NCBI GenBank assembly: GCA_019246575.1
Contig: JAFAQG010000779.1
Coordinates: 1-6,461, forward strand
DNA from: Acidobacteriaceae bacterium
Lineage (GTDB): Bacteria; Acidobacteriota; Terriglobia; Bryobacterales; Bryobacteraceae
Reading direction: 5' to 3'
Length of the DNA stretch: 6,461 nucleotides
This document shows positions 1-6,221 of the stretch, in pieces. A program made the position numbers and the translations under genes. The notes under the pieces were generated by a model that saw nothing but the letters and a program-made list of their open reading frames with translations, searched no databases and had not been told where the DNA came from. Each line of letters opens with the position of its first letter. Positions within the stretch are counted from its first letter, which is position 1.

Positions 1-489
1 GCCGGATGCAGGACCTATGCTGATTTGGAGACGCTGGCGCAGGAATCCGGGTTAGAGGCGGTGTTGTTACGCTACGGATTTTTCTACGGACCTGAAACTT
101 GGTTCAGTCGAGACGGCGACGTCGGCGAACAGGTTCGCCGAAGCGAGGTACTGGTGATCGGCAATGGTGAAGGCATCTCGAACTGGGTGCATGTTGAGGA
201 TGCCGCAGCCGCGACATGTGCCGCGCTCACCGTGGACCCTGGCGTGTATAACGTGGTTGACGACCAACCAGTTGCACAATCCGTGTGGTTGGCCGCATTT
301 GCAAAATTCCTTGGCGCACCGTACCCTCCAACCGTCTCCGAAGAGCAGGCGCTGCGGAATTCCGGGCCGGATGCTGTTTACTACGCCACCAAGCTACGCG
401 AGGCCTCGAACCGGAAGGCAAGAGGCAAGCTGTCTTTCCGTCCGCGACCGCTCGAATGGCTCGGCGCGCAAGCAAGCACAGCGGTCTAG
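1..489 (+). CDS. NAD-dependent epimerase/dehydratase family protein (extended SDR), C-terminal part
   Basis: This is the last 162 residues of a gene that begins before the window; the frame is open from base 1, so a TTG at 25 is not needed as a start. The visible part is the substrate-binding half of an extended short-chain dehydrogenase/reductase. LLRYGFFYGP (residues 22-31) matches the family's LRxGxxYGP strand. WVHVEDAAAA (62-71) matches the conserved hVxDxA segment. GVYNVVDDQP (81-90) and REASNRKARGKLSF (133-146) match the end of the subgroup that usually reads YNVVDDxP and RGASNxKAKxELGW. The NAD-binding Rossmann glycines lie upstream, out of view, and the YxxxK pair is not identifiable here. 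Members act in the cytoplasm on nucleotide sugars or related carbonyl/hydroxyl substrates; the substrate here cannot be told. It ends at TAG 487-489. The following 436 bases have no clear gene, so no operon link is seen. Confidence 0.85.
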   Translation, partial: AGCRTYADLETLAQESGLEAVLLRYGFFYGPETWFSRDGDVGEQVRRSEVLVIGNGEGISNWVHVEDAAAATCAALTVDPGVYNVVDDQPVAQSVWLAAFAKFLGAPYPPTVSEEQALRNSGPDAVYYATKLREASNRKARGKLSFRPRPLEWLGAQASTAV

Positions 490-925
490 AGGTCAAGAGT
501 ACATTTCTAGCGAAAGCCGCCTTCGCCGGCAGCGGGCGTTGGGAAACTCTACTGTAGGCCGTCACACACGATCTATCCGCGTCGGCAGCCGCTACAACCT
601 CCAATTTCTGGATTCAATTGGGGAGCTACCTAACTTGTACCATTCGCAAACACAGTGACGTATTATCAGGACCTGGGCGACGTATTTTGATAGTCTGCAT
701 AGAGTGGACATCGGGAGGCTGCAACTCTCGGTGCCAAGGAAAAGCCCATTTGATGAACCTTCCACTGGACGTTCACACGTAGCACCTTCACGCCCTACTC
801 GTCAAGATTGTCGCAAACGCCTCCGGCTTGAAGCCGGCTAAGAAATACGTCACCGTAGTTCAGAGTACGAAGCTGGACGGTAAAAGAGCAATAATTCCGA
901 AAGCACGCTCGGTGCTGTTCCTCTG
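490..925. other. Gene-poor spacer between the SDR gene and the beta-helix pseudogene
   Basis: No credible gene was found here on either strand. Open frames crossing the SDR stop are shadows of that gene and have no recognisable composition. One short stretch on the plus strand, 783-929, is open for 48 codons after an in-frame TAG at 780-782 and looks lysine- and valine-rich, but it has no start codon with a ribosome-binding site and no family I recognise. Two small dyads occur: CCGGCTTGAAGCCGG at 823-837, and a 5-bp stem at 902-916 just past the stop of the minus-strand gene. Neither is followed by a clear T-run. Confidence 0.5.
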
Positions 926-1231
926 TTAGTGAATCGTGACGGGCCTGGTTGTCACGGCGGGTCCTTCACCGGCCGGCGAGACCGCAGCCACGCTGAAGGT
1001 GTACGTTTTCCCCGACTCAAGTCGATCTACAATGTCGAACGTAGTGTGCCGGCCCTCCAACACAACCACGCGGCATCTGCGGAACAACACTGTCCGGCCT
1101 CCGGGATTTACCGTGACGGCGTAACCAATGATGGGGGGCTTCCTCGCTGCTTCGGTTTCCTGCGGAGCTCTGAAATGAATGCTGACCGTCTTCACGCCCG
1201 CCAGCGCATCCGCGTAGGACGGCGCACCGGG
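926..1231 (-). pseudogene. Fibronectin type III domain, C-terminal remnant of the beta-helix gene
   Basis: The frame reads PGAPSYADALAGVKTVSIHF from about 1231, then PPIIGYAVTVNPGGRTV, a GRHTTFDIVDRL segment and TYTFSVAAVSPAGEGPAV, and ends in a TAA at 926-928. This is a compact FnIII sandwich: the Pro-rich first strand, the GYxV strand, the L-x-x-G-x-x-Y-x-F core (RLESGKTYTF) and the AxxxAGEGP end are all visible. Such modules in secreted bacterial enzymes serve as spacers or carbohydrate-proximal accessory domains. A GTG at 1195 could start a separate 89-codon product overlapping the upstream stop by three bases (GTGA). But FnIII residues already exist upstream of it (PGAPSYADALAG), so the domain was originally translated from further upstream, as the tail of the beta-helix protein. 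Confidence 0.7.
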
Positions 1232-1977
1232 GCGGCCTCGATGTATGCCGGGTGGCGTCCGACGCTCCTCGGTCCCACGAGATTAGCAGTGCGTTTCCAT
1301 TCGGGCAACATCACGTGCCGGGTGGAGTTGCTCCAGCACGGCTGAGCCATCTGAATCTCCGCGCCATGAATACTCGCCATGGGACAACGCGGCTCTGTCC
1401 ACGAACCAAGTCCGACCGAGCCTTCCGACCAAACGGCGTTACCGCCGGTGTAGACGAACTCGATGTCGCCGGGATTTCGCCACGAGGCCATAGCCGGTTG
1501 ACTTGCTGTATAGCCGGTCTCCGTCTGGTTCAGTTCGACGGGCAATCGTCCTTGCGTGCGGCGGGCGCGCACTCCATCGATATAAAGCTGACGGGTGTTT
1601 TGGAGTTGCGGCGGGGCGGGCGCGGACCACAGATTTCTGCTTGCGTCCGACAACTTCCAACCCGTGACTTGCACACCCCCGCTGATCAGCGGCTGTGCGC
1701 GCGGCAGGGCGGTATAGATGACGCGATGATTATCGGCGCCTGAATCGCGGGCGTCGAGCACTAAGGGCTCGGCAAGCCGGTAAACGCCACCGGCCAGGTA
1801 GACCGTAATGTCGGCAGTGGCGGCTGGAGTCATGGATCGGACCATAGCGCGGGCCCGTTCCAGAGTGGCCACAGGCCGGGCAGCCGTTCCAGGATTGCTG
1901 TCTCTCCCGGAGGGCGATACGTAAACCTGAGCGGCAGGCGGGGCCGCCGCGCCGATCAACAGGCAAAGGATCTTCAT
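1192..1977 (-). CDS. N-terminal open frame of the disrupted beta-helix protein
   Basis: This is the longest intact frame of the broken gene, 261 codons. An automatic caller would report it alone. Residues 1-248 look like a genuine signal peptide plus the entry strands of a beta-helix hydrolase. The last 13 residues (AAPVRR onward, rich in Arg) look like out-of-frame read-through of the FnIII-coding DNA. Family enzymes of the GH141 kind are several hundred residues long, so this product would lack most of the helix and, in all likelihood, the active site. The ATG at 1977 is favoured because a signal peptide follows directly. There is no Shine-Dalgarno upstream: the palindrome CTATAGCGCTATAG abuts the start codon. 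A leaderless transcript or a later start are the alternatives. Confidence 0.6.
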   Translation of the reverse strand: MKILCLLIGAAAPPAAQVYVSPSGRDSNPGTAARPVATLERARAMVRSMTPAATADITVYLAGGVYRLAEPLVLDARDSGADNHRVIYTALPRAQPLISGGVQVTGWKLSDASRNLWSAPAPPQLQNTRQLYIDGVRARRTQGRLPVELNQTETGYTASQPAMASWRNPGDIEFVYTGGNAVWSEGSVGLGSWTEPRCPMASIHGAEIQMAQPCWSNSTRHVMLPEWKRTANLVGPRSVGRHPAYIEAAPVRRPTRMRWRA

Positions 1978-1991
1978 CTATAGCGCTATAG
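1978..1991. promoter_or_regulatory. Perfect 14-bp palindrome between divergent genes, candidate operator/promoter
   Basis: CTATAGCGCTATAG is an exact inverted repeat with no spacer, and symmetry stops at 1977/1992. It abuts the ATG of the minus-strand gene (1977) and ends nine bases before the GTG of the plus-strand gene (2001). It fills 14 of the 23 bases between the two start codons. A symmetric AT-GC-AT core like this suits a dimeric helix-turn-helix regulator. Its half-sites also resemble -10 boxes: TATAGT at 1987-1992 on the plus strand is one base from TATAAT. A site here could control both genes at once. No regulator gene is in the window, so the binding protein is unknown. Confidence 0.5.
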
Positions 1992-2000
1992 TATTACAGT

Positions 2001-3719
2001 GTGAAGACCAGATTGCAAGATCGCCGGCGCTGGTTAAGCCGGTTGCCCCTTCCCATCCTCACCGCAGCCGCGGGCCGTGTCCGCGACGCCGAGTCCTTTC
2101 GCGAAGAAGGCGCCAAGCCGGAAGACCGCCGTGGCGAGCGCATATTCAACGTCCGCGACTTCGGTGCCAAGGGCGACGGCAAAGTCCTCGATACGGCTGC
2201 GATTCAAGCCGCGGTGGACGCCTGCCACGGGGACGGCGGCGGCACCGTTCTCATTCCGCAAGGCGAGTTTCACAGCGGGACGATTGAGCTCAAGAGCAAC
2301 GTCACGCTACGTGTGAGCGCATCGGGAAAACTGCTCGGCAGCGCCGACGGGAAGCAATATCACCCGGTGAGTGACATACCGCTGAGCGGCGATTCGACGC
2401 TAGAAGACGGGAATTGGGCGCTCGTCTTCGCCACCGATGCCAAGAACGTCACTGTGGAGGGGCCCGGCGTAATCGACGGCCAGGGAATCGAGTTCCATTC
2501 GGCGGGGCGCGGGGTTCCGCCGCGCAGCGGTTTAGGCGGCAATAAGCGGCCCTATTCGCTGCTCTTTTATCGCTGCGAAAATCTGCGGGTGCGCGACATC
2601 GACCTGATTCGCAGCGCCTACCACTGTGTGCGTGTTATCCAGTCGACACGCGTTCACATGAGTGGACTGTACATTCATAACCGCGTTAACGGGAACAACG
2701 ACGGCTTCCATTTCATCAGCTGCCGGCATGTGACTGTTTCGAATTGCATCGTGGAATCGCAAGACGACGCTTGCGCCTTATTTGGAAGCTGCCAGTTTGT
2801 GACGATTACCAATTCATCCTTCAGCACGCGATGGTCGGTGTTCCGCTTCGGAGGCGGCGTCGCCGAAAACATCACCGTTTCGAACTGCGTACTGTATCAG
2901 GTGTACGGGTGCCCGATCAAATTTCACGGCGGCCCCGGATCGCGATTCGAGAATATTTCGTTTTCGGACCTCGTATTACAGGACGCAACGGGCCCGATCA
3001 ATATCAGCGTCGGTCCACCCACGCCTCGCAAGGCGCCGGGGGCGCCGCCCGGCCCGCAGGCGGCGGGCGGCCAGCCCGGTACATCGAGGGTGCCCGCGCT
3101 GGCACGCAATATTTCCTTCAGCAACATTCAGGGCACGGTGACCACGAACCCCGGACCGCTTCCGGATTATCCATTCGGCAATAGCTACCGCCAAGGCGAG
3201 GGGCATTCCTGCATTACTTTGAATTGCGTGGGCGATGCGGTTCTGGAGAATATCTCGTTCACTAACGTCCATCTCACGTTCGGCGGCGGCGGAACAGCTG
3301 AGGATGCCGCGAGGCGCGATCTTCCGGCGATTGCCGGCGAGTACTTCATGCTCGGTCCGATGCCCGCTTATGGTTTGTACGCGCGCCACTCGCGTGGACT
3401 GACGCTGCAGAATGTCCGTTTTCAGGTAAGCCGGCCGGATTTGCGTCCGTCATTGATTCTGGATCATGTCGAGGATGCGGCCATCCAATGTTTGAATGTC
3501 GAGGGAAATACAGAGGCGGAGTCTTGTTTGCGCTTTATCGACACCAAACAAGTGCTGATGACGGCTACGCGTTTGTTAACGGCGGCTTCGGTGTTTCTTC
3601 AACTTGAGGGTGCGGCGAACGAAGCGATTACGATCGATGGCGGCGATCTTTCGAAAGCAGAGACGGCGGTCAGGGCCCGGAACGGTGCGACGGAGCAGGC
3701 CGTGAAACGAAGGATTTAA
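2001..3719 (+). CDS. GH28-like right-handed parallel beta-helix glycoside hydrolase, probably secreted
   Basis: This 572-residue protein has a GH28/pectate-lyase-3-like fold. FNVRDFGAKGDGKVLDTAAI (49-68) is the classic entry of GH28 relatives, followed by GGGTVLIPQGEF (79-90), SNVTLRVSASGKLLGS (99-114) and VEGPGVIDGQG (152-162). The helix coils show as repeats at 243-248 (HVTVSN), 290-295 (NITVSN), 318-323 (NISFSD), 370-375 (NISFSN) and 417-422 (NISFTN). Polygalacturonases use NTD, DD, GHG and RIK. Here NND (232-234) and DD (255-256) are kept, but the GHG region reads RFGGG (282-286) and RIK reads PIK (305-307). So it belongs to a divergent branch acting on an unknown polysaccharide, or has a changed mechanism. 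A Gly/Pro/Ala-rich stretch (341-366) interrupts the helix. The N-terminus has RRRWL (8-12), Tat-like, and a short weak hydrophobic run (15-25). The start is GTG without a Shine-Dalgarno; a later start would lose that signal. It diverges from the beta-helix pseudogene and precedes the receptor gene by 183 bases. Confidence 0.85.
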   Translation: MKTRLQDRRRWLSRLPLPILTAAAGRVRDAESFREEGAKPEDRRGERIFNVRDFGAKGDGKVLDTAAIQAAVDACHGDGGGTVLIPQGEFHSGTIELKSNVTLRVSASGKLLGSADGKQYHPVSDIPLSGDSTLEDGNWALVFATDAKNVTVEGPGVIDGQGIEFHSAGRGVPPRSGLGGNKRPYSLLFYRCENLRVRDIDLIRSAYHCVRVIQSTRVHMSGLYIHNRVNGNNDGFHFISCRHVTVSNCIVESQDDACALFGSCQFVTITNSSFSTRWSVFRFGGGVAENITVSNCVLYQVYGCPIKFHGGPGSRFENISFSDLVLQDATGPINISVGPPTPRKAPGAPPGPQAAGGQPGTSRVPALARNISFSNIQGTVTTNPGPLPDYPFGNSYRQGEGHSCITLNCVGDAVLENISFTNVHLTFGGGGTAEDAARRDLPAIAGEYFMLGPMPAYGLYARHSRGLTLQNVRFQVSRPDLRPSLILDHVEDAAIQCLNVEGNTEAESCLRFIDTKQVLMTATRLLTAASVFLQLEGAANEAITIDGGDLSKAETAVRARNGATEQAVKRRI

Positions 3720-3902
3720 GGTGGATGCTACGGCCAGGTACCAAAAACCCTTCACGTTAGCGATAAAACGGGACTAAATTAGGCCCAGACAGTTCACTCG
3801 AAAATCTTAACGAGGCGGGGCGGCGGACCTCCTGAAGAGCGCCGACCCTTAACGCCTGCGCTCCCGGCCGGTCGGGGCGAGTGAATCAATGGAGGGGGTC
3901 AC
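3720..3902 (+). promoter_or_regulatory. Intergenic leader of the TonB-dependent receptor gene
   Basis: These 183 bases hold no gene. No rho-independent terminator for the upstream GH28-like gene is seen. The best promoter-like pair is TTCACG at 3751 and TAAATT at 3775, 18 bases apart, each four of six against the sigma-70 consensus, so weak. A possible leader hairpin pairs CGGCG (3821-3825) with CGCCG (3840-3844), extended by GGG/CCC across one bulged A. Its loop carries CCTCC (3828-3832), which is complementary to the GGAGG of the ribosome-binding site at 3891-3895. Confidence 0.3.
3891..3898 (+). promoter_or_regulatory. Strong Shine-Dalgarno of the TonB-dependent receptor gene
   Basis: GGAGGGGG lies seven bases (counted from GGAGG) before the ATG at 3903. 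It fixes this start, which is followed at once by a good signal peptide. It contrasts with the two divergent genes upstream, neither of which has a recognisable ribosome-binding site. Confidence 0.8.
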
Positions 3903-6221
3903 ATGCGCATACGCACGAGGTTGGCAGTCGCGGCGGCCGCAATGGTTTTTCTTGCCGGATCGGCTCTATCCCAAAGCTCGTCCGGAACAATTACGGGGCG
4001 GGTAACAGACCCTTCGGGCGGGGCGATTGCGGGCGCGGAAGTACGGCTGATAAAGCAGGTACTAAGAAATACTCGCATGTTCACGACGAAGGAAGCGGGC
4101 CAATTCGTGTTCACGGACCTCGAGCCCGGTACCTACAGTCTGCAGATCAAAATGACGGGCTTCAAACAGTTCGACAAGACCGGCATCGAACTTTCGGCCA
4201 GTGCCAACCTCTCCGAGGGCGACGTGGAACTCGAGATGGGCTCCGTTAGCGAAACGGTGGAGGTGAAGGCCGCTATCACGCAGGTTGAAACGGCGTCGGG
4301 CGACCGATCCGCCTTGCTCGACTCGAAGCAGATTACAAACCTTATGGCGCGGGGCCGCGATGTGATGTCTTTGCTGCAGATTCTGCCAGGAGTGGTAAAC
4401 GATAACAGCGGCGGCGATACGCTGGGTCAGTTCACCACGCCGACCATGGACGGTGTGCGGAATAACTACAATGCGCTGAATATCGACGGCATCTCCGGTA
4501 ATACGGCGCGCGGAAGCAACGCGCAATCGCCCATCAATATGGACGCCATCGAGGAAGTGAAAGTACTTCTGAACTCCTACCCGGCCGAATACGGCACTGC
4601 CTCCGGAGGTGTCATCAACATCGTCACCAAAAGCGGTACCCAGCAGTTTCACGGCGGCGCGTACTATTACAACCGGAACGAAGCCTTCAACGCGGATAAC
4701 TTCGTAAATAACCGGCAAGGCATCGCACGCCAGCGCTATCGGTATAACACAACCGGCTGGAATCTGGGCGGCCCTATTTACTGGCCGCACCACTTCAATG
4801 TGGATAAGCAGAAACTGTTCTTCTTCTTTTCCGACGAGTACCTTCCCAATCAGAGCCCGAACACCCTTCGCAATTACACCGTACCTACCGAACTCGAGCG
4901 TCAGGGCAACTTTTCCCAAAGCTTCAATAGCTCGGGCCAGCGCATCACCGTAATCGACCCGAGCACCAAAGCGGCGTTTCCGGGCAACATGATCCCCGCA
5001 GGCCGCATCGACCCCAACATGTCTAAGTTGCTGAGTATCTTCCCGCTGCCGAACGACACGAACACCGCGGTCACCAAGTTCGGGTATAACTTCCAGATCG
5101 CCGGAACGGAGGATATTCCCATCAACCAGGAGATTCTCCGAGTCGATTACAACATCTCCGACAGAGCGAAGGCCTGGTTCCGCGGCAGCGGATATAGCAG
5201 CGACAATACTAAGTTTACGAGCGCGGCTATCAGCAACGAATGGGGACTCGCTGCCGTCGATTATCAACAGACGATGCCGAATGTGGGCGGCAATTTCACT
5301 TATACGTTCAGCCCTACGCTGGTGAACGAGGTCACGTTTGGACTGAACCTGTGGACCGAGAAGCAGATCCTGAGTAAGTCCGCACTCACTGCATATCAAC
5401 GCGCGACCTACGGCATCAATATCCCGCAGACGTATCCGGCGGACAACCCGCTCGGCCTTTTGCCCGCAGTCCAGTTCGGCAACCTCGTCAATAACAACGC
5501 CGCGAAGATCAGCTACGACGGCCGCTTTCCCATGGTGGACGACTCTACCGCTTTAAGCTTCAGCGACGGCCTCAGCAAAGTATGGGGAAATCACCTGTTC
5601 AAAGGCGGCGTTTATTACCAGCACACGCTTTACAACCAATATCACCAGGCCGGCGGGACCGGGTTCCCCGGAAGCTTCAACTTCCAGACTGATTCCAATA
5701 ATCCGTTCAACACCGGATACGCCTACGCCAACGCGATCCTCGGCTACTACGATACTTACAGCGAAGCGACAAATCGCGTGAATTATGCCCCGATTACACG
5801 CATTTGGGAGTGGTATCTTCAGGATCACTGGAAAGTGCTTCCCCGGCTAACTCTCGACCTGGGAATTCGCTTCACTTGGTCGCTACCCCAGGAGCCCAAT
5901 AACAACAACGCGGGAAACTTCGTTCCCTACACCTACAACCCAGCGCAGGTACCCGCGCTCTTCACGCCCGCGGTGGTGAACGGCCAGAGAGTCACGATCA
6001 ATCCGCTCACCGGCGCGCAGGTGCTGCCGGTCTATGCGGGCCTGATCGTGCCGAATTCGGGCAATCTTCTCAACGGAATTGTTACGCCTACGACCCCCGG
6101 CTTTCCGCGTTCCATGGTGTTTGCGAACGGAAATCCTGCCCGGCCCGCGGTTTGGCTTTGCGTGGGCCCCCTTCGGGGACGGAAAAACGGCTGTCCGGGG
6201 CGGCGGCGGATTTTTCTATAA
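3903..6221 (+). CDS. Oar-like TonB-dependent receptor with carboxypeptidase-regulatory-like domain, frame-broken near its end
   Basis: This outer-membrane, TonB-energised receptor has 772 codons in this frame. A Sec signal peptide occupies 1-23 (cut near SALS/Q). A CarboxypepD_reg-like beta-sandwich follows at about 27-110 (GTITGRVTDPSGGAIAGAEV, then GQFVFTDLEPGTYSL at 66-80). The plug spans about 130-245: RGRDVMSLLQILPGV, TMDGVRNNYNALNIDGISGN, MDAIEEVKVLL (213-223), AEYGTASGGVINIVTKSGT (228-246). The barrel follows, with strands such as WEWYLQDHWKVLP (635-647) and LTLDLGIRFTW. Oar-like receptors import large substrates (oligosaccharides, peptides) or act in surface export; the GH28-like neighbour favours a polysaccharide. 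Coding is normal to about residue 748. Then one extra base near 6141-6150 shifts the frame, giving about 24 foreign residues (WLCVGPLRGRKNG...) and TAA at 6219-6221. Barrel coding resumes in the next frame. Family members are usually over 1,000 residues, so this product would lack its C-terminal strands and should not fold as a barrel. Confidence 0.9.
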   Translation: MRIRTRLAVAAAAMVFLAGSALSQSSSGTITGRVTDPSGGAIAGAEVRLIKQVLRNTRMFTTKEAGQFVFTDLEPGTYSLQIKMTGFKQFDKTGIELSASANLSEGDVELEMGSVSETVEVKAAITQVETASGDRSALLDSKQITNLMARGRDVMSLLQILPGVVNDNSGGDTLGQFTTPTMDGVRNNYNALNIDGISGNTARGSNAQSPINMDAIEEVKVLLNSYPAEYGTASGGVINIVTKSGTQQFHGGAYYYNRNEAFNADNFVNNRQGIARQRYRYNTTGWNLGGPIYWPHHFNVDKQKLFFFFSDEYLPNQSPNTLRNYTVPTELERQGNFSQSFNSSGQRITVIDPSTKAAFPGNMIPAGRIDPNMSKLLSIFPLPNDTNTAVTKFGYNFQIAGTEDIPINQEILRVDYNISDRAKAWFRGSGYSSDNTKFTSAAISNEWGLAAVDYQQTMPNVGGNFTYTFSPTLVNEVTFGLNLWTEKQILSKSALTAYQRATYGINIPQTYPADNPLGLLPAVQFGNLVNNNAAKISYDGRFPMVDDSTALSFSDGLSKVWGNHLFKGGVYYQHTLYNQYHQAGGTGFPGSFNFQTDSNNPFNTGYAYANAILGYYDTYSEATNRVNYAPITRIWEWYLQDHWKVLPRLTLDLGIRFTWSLPQEPNNNNAGNFVPYTYNPAQVPALFTPAVVNGQRVTINPLTGAQVLPVYAGLIVPNSGNLLNGIVTPTTPGFPRSMVFANGNPARPAVWLCVGPLRGRKNGCPGRRRIFL

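Larger units (their letters stand above)
926..1977 (-). pseudogene. Secreted right-handed beta-helix protein (GH141-like) with C-terminal FnIII, disrupted
   Basis: This appears to be one gene in two frames. The first part runs from ATG at 1977 to TGA at 1192 (261 codons). It has a Sec-type signal peptide (residues 1-16, cut near PPAA/Q). VYVSPSGRDSNPGT (18-31) and the ATLERARAMV segment (37-46) typify beta-helix glycoside hydrolases such as GH141. ISGGVQVTGW (98-107), RQLYIDGVRA (129-138), WTEPRCP (193-199) and RHPAYIEA (241-248) also fit that family, which acts outside the cytoplasm on plant or microbial polysaccharide. After residue 248 the similarity stops. In another frame, PGAPSYADALAG (from about 1231) opens a fibronectin type III domain with PPIIGYAVTV and TYTFSVAAVSPAGEGPA, ending at TAA 926-928. 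Where family members carry the long helix body, nothing remains. I infer an internal deletion and frame change at about 1229-1240. The FnIII part has a GTG at 1195 overlapping the first stop, but with no signal peptide a separate gene is less likely. Confidence 0.7.

Noticed and set aside
25..27. TTG at 25 as the start of the SDR gene
   Set aside because: The frame is open to base 1, and the Rossmann half of the family must lie upstream, so the gene is cut by the window edge.
164..658. 164-codon plus-strand frame running past the SDR stop
   Set aside because: It overlaps the SDR C-terminus in another frame, is rich in Arg, Ser and Pro, has no family signature, and starts inside well-conserved SDR sequence.
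823..837. CCGGCTTGAAGCCGG dyad considered as a terminator
   Set aside because: A real stem could use only five pairs (CCGGC/GCCGG, loop TTGAA), and no T-run follows on either strand.
902..916. AGCAC/GTGCT stem ten bases past the minus-strand stop, considered as a terminator
   Set aside because: It has only five pairs, and only three Ts follow on the minus strand before TTTCGG, too weak to call.
1195..1195. GTG at 1195 as the start of an independent FnIII protein overlapping the upstream stop (GTGA)
   Set aside because: FnIII sequence (PGAPSYADALAG) already exists upstream of the GTG in the same frame and no signal peptide follows, so it is better explained as the tail of the disrupted beta-helix gene.
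929..1743. Two plus-strand open frames (929-1345 and 1252-1743)
   Set aside because: They are opposite the signal-peptide, beta-helix and FnIII coding on the minus strand and have no protein-like motifs of their own.
4062..5399. 445-codon open frame on the minus strand
   Set aside because: It lies wholly opposite the TonB-dependent receptor, whose plug and barrel motifs are clear. The antisense translation has no recognisable domain or ribosome-binding site and is a shadow of the GC-biased sense codons.
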